Assembly: GCA_016709865.1 (NCBI GenBank)
Contig: JADJLX010000005.1
Span: 992,001-1,056,000, forward strand
Direction: 5' to 3'
Source of the DNA: Bacteroidales bacterium
GTDB lineage: Bacteria; Bacteroidota; Bacteroidia; Bacteroidales; VadinHA17
Length of the DNA: 64,000 bases
The position numbers and the translations under genes are program-made. The notes below the pieces were generated by a model, which saw only the letters and a list, made by a program, of their open reading frames with translations, was not told the DNA's origin and searched no databases. Positions 8,451-17,630 of this stretch are shown here, piece after piece (the first letter of the stretch is position 1; every line of letters begins with the position of its first letter).

Positions 8451-9405
8451 ATACTTTGGATATTAATTCTTCATATTCCTTCAATGGATCGCTCATGAAT
8501 GTAATTCCGCCGCCACTCTTGAAGTAAAACTTATTGTCTGTTCTTTCAATAAACCGTATCATTACCCCGCTGTCGAGCTTTGTACCGTCAAAAACTCCGA
8601 ATACACCTGTATACCAGCCCCTGTTGTATTTTTCACTTTTCCGTATTATATCGATTGTCGCTTTCTTGGGAGCACCTGTTACTGATCCGGCAGGCAACAA
8701 ACCGGTTATTATTTCCCCCAGTTTTTTTTCATAACCACTCATAAGATGGCCGGTAATTTCGGAGCTCATCTGCAACAATTCACCTCTTCCTGTTTTAATC
8801 CTGTCGATATATTTATACCTTGTTACACTTACCTTATCGGCCACTCTGCTCATGTCGTTTCTGATCAGGTCAACGATTGTATTATGTTCAGCCTCCTCTT
8901 TTTTATCCTCAAGAAGAATCATTTCCGCATTTGGAAAAGATGCCTCAATTGTCCCTTTCATCGGATAGGATTTGATTAATCCATTACTTATCCTGACAAA
9001 TATTTCCGGAGAAAAAACTACAAAATCATTATGATACAATAGTTTATATTTTGCAGTACCTGACTGAAATAGTTCTCCCAGTGTCAAATCGGTCTCTATT
9101 TCGGTCGGAAATGTAAGGTTGAGCAAGTATGTGTTACCCAGTTCAATGTTTTTTCTGACATATGAGAAAGCTTCTGAATACCTGGAAAAAGAGACAGGAT
9201 GCTTCTTCATTAAAATCTCTCCTGTGCTTATCTGACCTCTAAGGGAATTTGAATAAAGCGGTGTTGAAAATTTGATACCTGTCGGCAGAGATTTTAGTTT
9301 ATAGATCTCCGGTGACTTCATTTCATAATCAATAATAAATACAAACGGCTCTTTATCAGCACCATACTGATTCATTAAACCTATAAAATGATCTATTGAG
9401 GTCAC
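8434..9405 (-). CDS. pabB: Aminodeoxychorismate synthase component I
   Basis: A 323-residue chorismate-binding enzyme lacking the N-terminal tryptophan-binding region of longer homologues. The active-site segment reads YPMKGT with K150, the lysine that distinguishes PabB (P-x-K-G-T) from TrpE (P-x-A-G-T). It is followed by the E...D-L-I-R-N-D helix, GSVTGAPKK, and the closing segment with GGGI. With a glutamine amidotransferase (PabA, not in the window) it aminates chorismate for folate synthesis. Its stop overlaps the start of the pabC-like gene. Confidence 0.92.
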   Translation of the reverse strand: MTSIDHFIGLMNQYGADKEPFVFIIDYEMKSPEIYKLKSLPTGIKFSTPLYSNSLRGQISTGEILMKKHPVSFSRYSEAFSYVRKNIELGNTYLLNLTFPTEIETDLTLGELFQSGTAKYKLLYHNDFVVFSPEIFVRISNGLIKSYPMKGTIEASFPNAEMILLEDKKEEAEHNTIVDLIRNDMSRVADKVSVTRYKYIDRIKTGRGELLQMSSEITGHLMSGYEKKLGEIITGLLPAGSVTGAPKKATIDIIRKSEKYNRGWYTGVFGVFDGTKLDSGVMIRFIERTDNKFYFKSGGGITFMSDPLKEYEELISKVYVPIG

Positions 9406-9522
9406 AGATATAACAGTTTAATTAATAGATGATACATGAAATATGCAGTACCATTGACCCATACTCGCCCAGATGAATATCACTTTTACTGAATGACTAT
9501 GGTTATTAATCACTTGTACCTT

Positions 9523-10707
9523 TTAACAAGCCATTTCTCCGGCGTTCTTCTTGGCAGACATAAGATTATAAGCTCCCTTTATGACTATCTTAGCATTATT
9601 GATATCAAATCCTTCAGGCAGAGTGATCCCTGTAAATCCTGAAGATGTTATACCCTTTTTAACTTCGAAGATCCGGTATTCGGTCATAGCATTACCCTCC
9701 TCCATCTTTTCTTTTTCATAGACAAAGATATAATCCTTATCATCAAAACTTACAATTGCCTCTGAGGGAAGTGCTGTTACTTTAATGTCTGATTCTTCGA
9801 TCAATGCATTCACATACATGCCCGGGAGTAAATTCTTACAGGAACTTGTAACAGTTCCATAAACCCTGAATGTCTTGTCGTCGCTTACCGATTTCCCTGT
9901 CTGAGAGATAATTGCTTCGTGTGCTTCTGATTCGTTGTTAATGTAAAACTTAATTTTCTGTCCGGCAACCACCCGATCTGCATCCTTTTCAAAGAGAGTC
10001 AGTTCAAGAAACAGCTTATCACTGTTTACAATCTCGAAAAGGATATCAGTTGGTGAAACATACTGCCCAATATTCACATTAACAGCTTTCAGAAAACCTC
10101 TGATTGGCGATAAAAGGTTGACGCTGTTACTAATATTATCTTCATTAAGTTTATCCGGGTTTATTCCTATAAGAAAAAGCTTTTGTTCAAGTGATCTTAC
10201 CAGAGCTTTCAGGTTTTTATATTCAACAGTTACCTGCTGTACGTTTTTTTCAGAATAGACATCGTCTTTATATAATTCAGTATGACGCGTATATTCAGCT
10301 TCAGCATAAACAAGACGGTTCTTTGCTTCAAGATAATTTTGCTGAATATCAATGAAATCCTGATTTTCGATCACAGCCAATACCTGCCCTTTACTTACAG
10401 CGTTACCGGGCAAAAGAGTTGTATTCTTAACAAAACCGCCCAGCGGCATACAAACTGTTGCCTGATTTTGCGGAGCAACTGAAACAATACCATTTACTTT
10501 AATGGTATTACTGACAGAACGCATCTCAACCGGACCTAACTGTATACCGGCAAGTTTAATCTGATCGTCGCGTAGTTCAACTATATCCTCAGGTAATACC
10601 TCCATTATGACTGTTTCTGTTGCAGGTTTGTCACCACTGCTGCACGATACTCCTGAAAACATTAATCCCAGGAGAACGATGAAAATTTTATAATTAAGTT
10701 TTATCAT
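9523..10707 (-). CDS. RND efflux periplasmic adaptor lipoprotein, CusB/CzcB type
   Basis: The membrane-fusion subunit that bridges the RND pump and the outer-membrane channel. I chose the ATG at 10707 because it starts a lipoprotein signal (MIKLNYKIFI ... GVSC), with the lipidated Cys about 22 residues in; the longer frame to 10743 adds a leader with no signal function. A lipoyl/barrel-sandwich half (QNQATVCMPLGGFV) precedes an alpha-hairpin (about residues 125-190), the second half (LLSPIRGFLKAV), and a beta-barrel with membrane-proximal domain. With this start it begins 14 bases past the stop of the pump gene, in the same operon. No His/Met-rich N-terminal chelating tail is present. Confidence 0.93.
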   Translation of the reverse strand: MIKLNYKIFIVLLGLMFSGVSCSSGDKPATETVIMEVLPEDIVELRDDQIKLAGIQLGPVEMRSVSNTIKVNGIVSVAPQNQATVCMPLGGFVKNTTLLPGNAVSKGQVLAVIENQDFIDIQQNYLEAKNRLVYAEAEYTRHTELYKDDVYSEKNVQQVTVEYKNLKALVRSLEQKLFLIGINPDKLNEDNISNSVNLLSPIRGFLKAVNVNIGQYVSPTDILFEIVNSDKLFLELTLFEKDADRVVAGQKIKFYINNESEAHEAIISQTGKSVSDDKTFRVYGTVTSSCKNLLPGMYVNALIEESDIKVTALPSEAIVSFDDKDYIFVYEKEKMEEGNAMTEYRIFEVKKGITSSGFTGITLPEGFDINNAKIVIKGAYNLMSAKKNAGEMAC

Positions 10708-10720
10708 GTTTTTATGAATT

Positions 10721-13700
10721 TTAAAATATTTTTCCTGTAACATATTCTATTGCTATTATTGTCTGGTTAAAACTATTGAGTGCATCAAGATAGTTCTGTC
10801 TGATTGTAAGCGCCCTGTTCAGAGTGAGCACATAATCGAGGTAGTCCAAAGCACCGGCTTTATAACTTCTTGTTGCCTGATCAATTATTATTTCAGCCTC
10901 CGGGACAGCTTGCTTCTCATAATAGTCAACGCTATTGGAGTACTTATTATACTCATCTATAAGTGATTGAATATTACCTGAAATTGATTTTGAATAATTC
11001 TCCGCGTTTGTACGTGCTATTTCTTCTGAAATTTTTGCAGCTTTTATTCTGGAAGTGTAGGGTGCAAACCACAATGGGACAGATATACCAGCCTGAACTC
11101 CGTTAAACCGAAAGTCATTTCCAAAAGTGCGCGGAGCTCCATTAACATCCTGGGTACCAATAATAGTCTGACTAAAATAACCGACATTGAAATCAGGCAA
11201 CATTTTACTCCGTTCAAGTTTTTTCTCCATTTGTGAAATTTCAACCAGCTGTTTAATATACCTGAGTGAAGGATTATCTTCAAATGAAACAGTGTCAATA
11301 ATATGGGAAGATCCGATTCTGATGACATTTTTCACTGAAGGGATCATGGGAATCGTGCTGTTTAACAATGTCATAAGTTTGTTGCTGCTAATGGAAATAT
11401 CGGAAGTAACCTGAAACAATTGATTTCTTATTTCAAGACTCTGTGAACGGGCAGTAATCATTTCTAACCTGTTTGTCTCACCTGTTTTTGCTCTTAGTTC
11501 AGCAGCGCGTAAGAATCCAGAGTAAAGACTATCCTGATAAACCAGCAATTTTTGCTTTGATGTGAGGAATACAAAATGCCAGTAAACCTGTTTTACCTGG
11601 GTTGCAATCTCGAGCTGAGTCATAACATATTGAAGTTCACTGCTTTTAATACTTGCATTGGCAAGTTTATACTTATTAAAATATACAGCAGGAAATTCAA
11701 ATGTCTGGGAAATTGCAACACTGTTATCAGCAGTATATGAGTTGAACTGTCCGTACTGTCCGTCAATAATAGTTTTGGGAATATCCACTGATGCTCCTTT
11801 TAACGCTCTCTGAACATCTACTGATAATGATGCACTCTTAATAGAAAGATTACTATCAAGTGCTATCTTAATTGCCTCATGGAGATCTATAACTTTTGGT
11901 TGCTGAGCAGAAATACTATTTAATAATGATGTTGCTCCAAAAAGCAAAAATATCGTTAGAGCTTTTTGAGCAGACTCTTTCTTAATCCTGAAATTAAACC
12001 TGGCTGAAGAAAAGAAAATATAAAAAACAGGAAGAACAATAAGAGTAAGTAAGGTTGCGGTTATTAATCCGCCAATTACTACAGTAGCCAGAGGCTTCTG
12101 CACCTCAGCGCCTGCAGAGGTTGATAATGCCATTGGCAGAAATCCCAGGGATGCTACTGCGGCAGTCATTATTACCGGACGCAGACGTATATTAAGACCT
12201 TTAATAACCCTTTCCTTAATATCTGTTATACCTTCTTTCTCGAGTCTGTTGAACTCAGCAATAAGTACAATACCATTTAGTACAGCAACTCCAAATAATG
12301 CTATGAAACCCACGCCTGCTGATATAGAAAAATTCATTCCGCGTACCCACAAAGCAAAAACGCCACCTATTGCTGCCATCGGAACGGCAGAGAAGATAAG
12401 AAGTGATTGTTTTGCCGAACCGAAAGCAAAGTAAAGAAGTACAAAAATAAGGAGAAGAGAGACCGGTACTGCAATGGAGAGCCTCTTCTGAGCAGCCTCA
12501 AGATTCCTGAACTGACCACCATATGAGATATAGTAACCGACAGGCAGCTGAATTGACTGATCAATCTTAAGTGTTACGTCTTCAATGACACTTTTTATGT
12601 CACGATTCCTTACATTAAATCCTATTGTAATGCGCCTTTTAGTATTCTCCCTTGAAACCTGTGCGGGCCCTGACTTAATATATATGTCAGCAACCTGATC
12701 AAAAGGAATCTGATGTCCATCCGGAAGAGCAACTGAAAGGTTTTTAACATCGTCGAGGCTCTGTCTGTAGTCCTTATCGAGACGGACAACCAGACCAAAT
12801 CGTTTCTCCTCATCATATACAACACCAGCCTGACTGCCGGCAAATGCTGCGCGTAATACCTGATTTACATCCACAACTGAGAGGCCATACTGCGCCAGAC
12901 GATCGCGATTGTACTCAACCTGTATCTGGGCAAGACCAGTTACTTTTTCTACATTTATATCTTCTACCCCGGGAATTGTCATAATTATCTTTTCAACTTC
13001 AGCTGCTTTCTCTGCAAGGATTGTAAGATCATCTCCGAATACTTTTATACCTATATCCTGTTTTGATCCCGACATAAGTTCATTGAACCTCATCTGAATT
13101 GGCTGCTGAAATTCAAATTTAACACCGGCAAGAACAATCAGTTTCTCTTCCATTTTTGCAATAAGCTCTTCTCTTGTTTCCGCTGACACCCATTCTTCTT
13201 TATCTTTCAATGTAATGATATAATCACCTGTCTCCATTGGTGTTGGATCTGTAGGTATCTCACCTGCCCCAATTTTGCAAACAGCGTGCTTTATTTCCGG
13301 AAAATTTTCAAGAAGTATTTTGTTCGCCATTATAACCTTATCTACAGTATTTGTAAGTGATCCTCCCTGAAGAGTCATAACTCCTGCTGCGAGATCTCCT
13401 TCTTCAAGTTGAGGAATGAACTCACCACCTAACCGATTGAATAACATTAAGCTGAACAGGAAAAGAACAACCGATGAAACAGTTACAAGTAATTTTCTCT
13501 TTAATGCAAACATAATCAGCGGATTGAAAATCTTATGGAACCATACCATTAAAGCGTCGGAGAAATTTGGCTTATGACTTGTATTCTTACTAAGGAATAA
13601 CGCAGATGCCATAGGAACATATGTAAGTGATAAGATTGCAGAGCCTAAAAGGGCAAAAGTAACTACCTGAGCCATTGGCCTGAACATTTTACCTTCAATA

Positions 13701-15112
13701 CCTATGAGTGCCATAATCGGGAGATAGACTATAAGAATTATAATCTGTCCGAAAGTTGCCGAACTCATCATTCTTTTTGCCGAATCATAAACGTTCTCAT
13801 CCATCTGGGCCTGATTTAATCTGGTTACTGCAGGGTCGTGATGCTTAATCATTGAGATCCGGAAAACAACGCTCTCAACAATTATCACAGCCCCGTCCAC
13901 AATTAAGCCGAAGTCAATGGCGCCAAGACTCATCAGGTTTCCCGATACACCGAACAGGTTCATCATTGAGACAGCAAACAGCATAGCAAGCGGTATAACC
14001 GAAGCCACAATCAGGCCTGCCCTCATGTTTCCGAGCAACAAGACCAGTATAAAAATAACAATAAGTGCACCTTCTATGAGGTTCCGTGAGACAGTCCCGA
14101 TTGACCGTCCTACCAGGTCAGAGCGGTTAAGAAATGGTTCTATCTTTACCTGACTGGGAAGCGATTTCTGTATAGACTCAATCCGTTCTGCAACATTGTC
14201 TATTACCTGATGCGCATTTGCACCTTTCAGCATCATTACAACACCACCAACTGCTTCTGTAGTATCGACAACAAAAGCGCCATATCTTGTCGCACTGCCA
14301 AACTGCACCGTAGCAATATCACGTATAAGAACAGGTACTCCGGAATCAGTTGTTTTAACTACTATCCTTTCAATGTCTTCCAGAGTCTTTACAAGTCCTA
14401 TACCTCTTATAAAATAAGCATTTGGATTCTTGTCTATATAAGCACTGCCGGTATTTTCATTATTTTTCTCAAGAGATGTAAAAATATCCTGAAGAGTCAG
14501 ACTCATTCCTTTAAGCCTCTCGGGATTAACAGCTATTTCATACTGCTTTACAAATCCTCCATAACTATTAATATCAGCAACACCAGGTGTTCCAAGCATT
14601 TCACGACGCACTATCCAGTCCTGAATTGTCCTGAGTTCCATTGGATTGAATTCTTTTTCATATCCTCTCTCAACTGCAAGCCGATACTGAAATATTTCAC
14701 CCAAACCTGATGAAATCGGGGCCAGGGAAATTTCAGCCAAACCCTGAGGAATTGACTCTTCAGCTTCCTTCAGCCTCTCAGTTAATTGCTGCCGGGCCCA
14801 GTATAAATCAACATCATCTTCGAATACCACGGTAACTACCGATAGCCCAAGACGTGAAATTGACCGGAGTTCGATTATATCAGGGATATTGGCAACAGCA
14901 ACTTCAATAGGTGCTGTAATGAAACTCTCAACTTCCTGTACAGCCAGCGAGGGAGCAAGAGAGATAATCTGAACCTGGTTATTGGTAATGTCCGGGATGG
15001 CATCAACCGGCATCCTTGTTAAAGAATATGATCCCCATCCAATCAATGCCAATACGAATAATCCAATAATGAACTTGTTCTTTATTGAGAATGAGATTAT
15101 TCTGTTTATCAT
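10721..15112 (-). CDS. CzcA-type RND pump fused to a TolC-like outer-membrane domain
   Basis: A 1463-residue fusion, against about 1040 for a normal RND metal pump. Residues 1 to about 1040 are a complete HME-type pump: PVDAIPDI near 35-42, and TM4 with D400-F-G-L-I-V-D406, the DFG-x3-D form of divalent-cation CzcA/CnrA pumps. From about 1070 onward is an outer-membrane-factor (TolC/CzcC) repeat region (DLHEAIKIALDSNLSI to the end). Between them, at about 1043-1070, lie a basic stretch, a hydrophobic stretch and SISAQQ, which reads like an intact signal peptide with cleavage site. Processing into two proteins is therefore plausible. The adaptor follows directly and a His-rich protein precedes, completing a tripartite Co/Zn/Cd/Ni-type exporter. 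The fusion is seen; substrate is inferred from TM4. Confidence 0.95.
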   Translation of the reverse strand: MINRIISFSIKNKFIIGLFVLALIGWGSYSLTRMPVDAIPDITNNQVQIISLAPSLAVQEVESFITAPIEVAVANIPDIIELRSISRLGLSVVTVVFEDDVDLYWARQQLTERLKEAEESIPQGLAEISLAPISSGLGEIFQYRLAVERGYEKEFNPMELRTIQDWIVRREMLGTPGVADINSYGGFVKQYEIAVNPERLKGMSLTLQDIFTSLEKNNENTGSAYIDKNPNAYFIRGIGLVKTLEDIERIVVKTTDSGVPVLIRDIATVQFGSATRYGAFVVDTTEAVGGVVMMLKGANAHQVIDNVAERIESIQKSLPSQVKIEPFLNRSDLVGRSIGTVSRNLIEGALIVIFILVLLLGNMRAGLIVASVIPLAMLFAVSMMNLFGVSGNLMSLGAIDFGLIVDGAVIIVESVVFRISMIKHHDPAVTRLNQAQMDENVYDSAKRMMSSATFGQIIILIVYLPIMALIGIEGKMFRPMAQVVTFALLGSAILSLTYVPMASALFLSKNTSHKPNFSDALMVWFHKIFNPLIMFALKRKLLVTVSSVVLFLFSLMLFNRLGGEFIPQLEEGDLAAGVMTLQGGSLTNTVDKVIMANKILLENFPEIKHAVCKIGAGEIPTDPTPMETGDYIITLKDKEEWVSAETREELIAKMEEKLIVLAGVKFEFQQPIQMRFNELMSGSKQDIGIKVFGDDLTILAEKAAEVEKIIMTIPGVEDINVEKVTGLAQIQVEYNRDRLAQYGLSVVDVNQVLRAAFAGSQAGVVYDEEKRFGLVVRLDKDYRQSLDDVKNLSVALPDGHQIPFDQVADIYIKSGPAQVSRENTKRRITIGFNVRNRDIKSVIEDVTLKIDQSIQLPVGYYISYGGQFRNLEAAQKRLSIAVPVSLLLIFVLLYFAFGSAKQSLLIFSAVPMAAIGGVFALWVRGMNFSISAGVGFIALFGVAVLNGIVLIAEFNRLEKEGITDIKERVIKGLNIRLRPVIMTAAVASLGFLPMALSTSAGAEVQKPLATVVIGGLITATLLTLIVLPVFYIFFSSARFNFRIKKESAQKALTIFLLFGATSLLNSISAQQPKVIDLHEAIKIALDSNLSIKSASLSVDVQRALKGASVDIPKTIIDGQYGQFNSYTADNSVAISQTFEFPAVYFNKYKLANASIKSSELQYVMTQLEIATQVKQVYWHFVFLTSKQKLLVYQDSLYSGFLRAAELRAKTGETNRLEMITARSQSLEIRNQLFQVTSDISISSNKLMTLLNSTIPMIPSVKNVIRIGSSHIIDTVSFEDNPSLRYIKQLVEISQMEKKLERSKMLPDFNVGYFSQTIIGTQDVNGAPRTFGNDFRFNGVQAGISVPLWFAPYTSRIKAAKISEEIARTNAENYSKSISGNIQSLIDEYNKYSNSVDYYEKQAVPEAEIIIDQATRSYKAGALDYLDYVLTLNRALTIRQNYLDALNSFNQTIIAIEYVTGKIF

Positions 15113-15240
15113 TTTATAAATGTTTAATTATTATCGACAACTTACAGATAATGAAAGAAATAACTTCTGTAACTTTTACAATACAGAAAGACAAATAACA
15201 GGATCCTTAAATCCGGTTAAATGTTAAATTGTTAAGAGTA

Positions 15241-15630
15241 TTAAGCTAAGGATGGAGGACCTCTGAAAAAAGAGGACCTGCTAAAAGATGAGTCGTGAAA
15301 TGATCCCGGTACCTCTTTGAAATGGAAAGATGAAAATGGCAATACCAGAGAAGAATCTGTTTGAATACTGATTTTCAAGAAGTTAAAATGATTAATTTCA
15401 GATACCAGAGGAGATCTAAGCTTTTCAGAAGTAAGATCATTAAATGCATGACAATGCAGTGGTAAACCTGAATGATGGTTTGGTCCATGATCTGAGACAG
15501 GACAATCTTTATCCTGATTTGAAAAAGAATCAGCTGAATGATGATCATGTGGAATTATCAGATGAGCAGTTACCATAATAGCTGCAATCCACAAAAAACA
15601 AACAGATATTTTTCTGAGAAGTTTTTTCAC
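15241..15630 (-). CDS. Exported His-rich protein upstream of metal pump
   Basis: A 129-residue protein not assigned to a named family with confidence. The N-terminus is a signal segment (about residues 1-25) followed at once by IIPHDHH. A second cluster, around DHGPNHHSG and LHCHAF, brings the total to about ten His plus two Cys in the first half. The tail ends FFRGPPSL. The pattern suggests a periplasmic or outer-membrane metal buffer or sensor. It is the first gene of the pump operon, 128 bases ahead of the RND-TolC fusion, and has a good Bacteroidota promoter in front (15663-15690). Metal binding is inferred from composition and context. Confidence 0.75.
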   Translation of the reverse strand: MKKLLRKISVCFLWIAAIMVTAHLIIPHDHHSADSFSNQDKDCPVSDHGPNHHSGLPLHCHAFNDLTSEKLRSPLVSEINHFNFLKISIQTDSSLVLPFSSFHFKEVPGSFHDSSFSRSSFFRGPPSLA

Positions 15631-15662
15631 TTTCTGATATTCTCCATTATTCTGACAGGGTA

Positions 15663-15690
15663 CAAATATACAATTTATTAGTTATCCAAA
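15663..15690 (-). promoter_or_regulatory. Promoter for the CzcA-type efflux operon
   Basis: On the minus strand, TTTG (15687-15690) and TATATTTG (15663-15670) are separated by 16 bases, matching the Bacteroidota -33/-7 consensus TTTG...TAnnTTTG. The -7 box lies 32 bases upstream of the ATG at 15630. It is the best promoter match found in the window. Confidence 0.6.
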
Positions 15691-15719
15691 AATAAACCCG
15701 GCCAATAATAGCCGGGTTT
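15686..15719 (-). terminator. Rho-independent terminator after the sugar isomerase-like gene
   Basis: A nine-base perfect stem, AAACCCGGC (15694-15702) with GCCGGGTTT (15711-15719), has an eight-base loop. On the minus strand it is followed by a T-rich run. It lies just past the stop at 15742, and its tail overlaps the -33 box of the next operon. Confidence 0.8.
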
Positions 15720-15741
15720 CAATTTTCAATACAATAGATTA

Positions 15742-16683
15742 TTAAACCAGTATTTTTGTTTTAAGATTATTAAGACTGATTGTAATATCAGCAAACGGAT
15801 CGCCATCCCTTGACTGATCCTGCTCAACAACAAGGTACTTAAGGCCTGCGGTTTCCCTGGCTTCAAGAATAGGTTTGAAGTTGAGTACTCCAGCTCCAAC
15901 CGGTGCGAAATCCTTAACGCCGTCAGTTGTAAAGAACGGAGGCTCGTTGGTCCACATATCTTTCATATGGAACAGCTGGAATCTGCCGGGATATTTATTA
16001 AAGATATCTACAGGATTCTGACCGGCCTTTGTTGTCCAGAACAGGTCTAGCTCCATTGTAACTAGCTCTTTGTCAAGCTCTACCATGAACACATCATAGA
16101 AAGGTACCTTGCCTTCTACATTTGCAAACTCAAAGTTATGGTTGTGATAACCAAACTGGATTCCGTTCTCTTTCATAATTCCACCTACCTTATTCCAGTC
16201 AGCACACATCTTCTGATAACCGGAAATCGTGTTCCTTGCTTCCGGAACCACCCATGGCTGCAGGCAATACTTAACACCCAGTTTTGCATGGTCTTCTGCC
16301 ATGAATTTGGCATTATCAAGAGTTATACCTTCAGCTTCAACCTGTGTATGACTGCTGAGGATTTCCATACCCATTTCGTTCACAAGCTTCTTAAATTCTG
16401 CAGGCTCATATCCATAAAACTTACGGTCAGCATAACCTGCAAGTTCAAGATATTTGTAGCCTATTTCTGCAACCCTCTTAAGTGAACCCAGTGCATCAGC
16501 AGCCATTGCATCGCGGATAGTATATAACTGCAGTCCAATACCACCTGCGGCTATCTCTGCTAATGTCTTCACCTGGGAAGGTTTCGTGCCTGTCTTGCAA
16601 CCATACTGTGAAAGAACGATTGCACCCAGAGCTCCTGCGGCGGAGACTCTTAAAAAATCACGTCTTGATTGTTTTGCTTTCAT
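15742..16683 (-). CDS. Tat-exported sugar phosphate isomerase/epimerase-like protein
   Basis: A 313-residue TIM-barrel protein of the xylose-isomerase-like (AP endonuclease 2) superfamily. The ATG at 16683 begins a Tat signal: QSRRDFLRVSAAGALGAIVL, followed by a Cys that could be lipidated. A longer frame from 16785 has no signal logic. Barrel landmarks include GLQLYTIRD (about residue 51), HTQVEAEG, the HNHNFEF strand and FHMKDMW. His, Glu and Asp at the strand ends suggest a divalent metal site. Such exported enzymes are common in Bacteroidota that process sugars outside the cytoplasm; the substrate cannot be named. Monocistronic, with a terminator directly downstream. Confidence 0.85.
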   Translation of the reverse strand: MKAKQSRRDFLRVSAAGALGAIVLSQYGCKTGTKPSQVKTLAEIAAGGIGLQLYTIRDAMAADALGSLKRVAEIGYKYLELAGYADRKFYGYEPAEFKKLVNEMGMEILSSHTQVEAEGITLDNAKFMAEDHAKLGVKYCLQPWVVPEARNTISGYQKMCADWNKVGGIMKENGIQFGYHNHNFEFANVEGKVPFYDVFMVELDKELVTMELDLFWTTKAGQNPVDIFNKYPGRFQLFHMKDMWTNEPPFFTTDGVKDFAPVGAGVLNFKPILEARETAGLKYLVVEQDQSRDGDPFADITISLNNLKTKILV

Positions 16684-16811
16684 TGCTCTGATTATAAATA
16701 GATTATATAAATATTTGTTAAAAATAAAACATCCTGATTCAGAGAATAAATATAATACAATACCTTTAAAGAAAAAATAAGACAAAAAGAAAATGAAATG
16801 TACTATGTATT

Positions 16812-16881
16812 ATAGACGATAGATGATAGAAAGTGCAAAGGGAAAAGTGCAAAATGCAAAGTGAAAAGGGAAATGATAAAA
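16812..16881. repeat. Heptanucleotide tandem array upstream of mnmD
   Basis: Ten consecutive 7-base units fill much of the gap between divergent genes. The phase starting at 16812 gives units such as ATAGACG, ATAGATG, GTGCAAA, GGGAAAA, GTGCAAA, ATGCAAA and GTGAAAA. The units drift but keep the 7-base period and purine-rich plus strand. The array stops a few bases before the ribosome binding site of mnmD. Confidence 0.7.
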
Positions 16882-16894
16882 GAGAGGGGGAATA

Positions 16895-17551
16895 GTGAAC
16901 AGACTAATTAAAACATCCGATGGGTCACATACAATATATGTACCTGAACTTGATGAACACTATCATTCAATTCATGGTGCTGTTCAGGAATCAGAACATG
17001 TATTTATAAAGAGCGGGTATGATTCATGTAAAGCAAATCCTGTCAATATATTTGAGGTTGGTTTCGGGACCGGACTGAATGCTCTGTTAACAGCCATAAG
17101 ATGCAGTAATGGGGATAAACAGGTAAATTATACGGCAATAGAAAAATATCCTGTTCATGAGGATATAATCTGGTCGCTGAACCATAATGAGTTTACAGGA
17201 AAAGAAGGGAAAAAGATCTTTAACATGATACATTTTTCTTCGTGGAATCAGACAACAGCAATAAGTAAAAACTTCAGCCTCAAAAAAATTAAGGGTGATT
17301 TCACTTCCGGTGCACATTCAGGGGCTTACGATCTCATCTATTTTGATGCCTTCGGGCCGGACAAACAACCTGAAATGTGGACAAAAGAGGTTTTTGACTC
17401 AATCTCTGCAATAACTGTAAAAGGAGGAATTTTTGTAACCTATTCAGCCAAAGGAGAAGTAAAACGGAACCTCAGGGCCAATGGATTTGATGTGGAGCTC
17501 CTGCCCGGTCCTCCCGGCAAAAGACAAATAATCAGAGCAGTTAAAATTTGA
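16895..17551 (+). CDS. mnmD: tRNA 5-methylaminomethyl-2-thiouridine methyltransferase MnmD-type
   Basis: A 218-residue SAM-dependent enzyme matching the methyltransferase half of MnmC. In this stand-alone form it performs the final methylation making mnm5s2U at the tRNA wobble position. SAM motif I is IFEVGFGTGLNALL, the next acidic strand is YTAIEKYPV, the catalytic-region signature is YFDAFGPDKQPEMW, and the tail GPPGKRQIIRA matches the family end. The start is GTG at 16895, supported by a strong purine-rich site (AGAGAGGGGG at 16881-16890); no ATG is suitably placed. The oxidase half of MnmC is absent, as is usual outside Gammaproteobacteria. Confidence 0.9.
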   Translation: MNRLIKTSDGSHTIYVPELDEHYHSIHGAVQESEHVFIKSGYDSCKANPVNIFEVGFGTGLNALLTAIRCSNGDKQVNYTAIEKYPVHEDIIWSLNHNEFTGKEGKKIFNMIHFSSWNQTTAISKNFSLKKIKGDFTSGAHSGAYDLIYFDAFGPDKQPEMWTKEVFDSISAITVKGGIFVTYSAKGEVKRNLRANGFDVELLPGPPGKRQIIRAVKI

Positions 17552-17630
17552 AATTAATTTCTCAGGCAGGCTTTTTTGCTTTCCCCAAAGTATTATCTTA
17601 GCGGAAATTTTAAAATTAAAAACATAAAGT

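Noticed and set aside
7851..9405. trpE/ilvE-type genes
   Set aside because: The K150-G-T active-site form marks PabB over TrpE, and the short partner coupled by overlap fits PabC better than IlvE.
17572..17601. Promoter in front of the FKBP lipoprotein gene
   Set aside because: The candidate TATCTTAG -7 box has a mismatch and its TTTG partner is spaced by only 15 bases; too weak to list.
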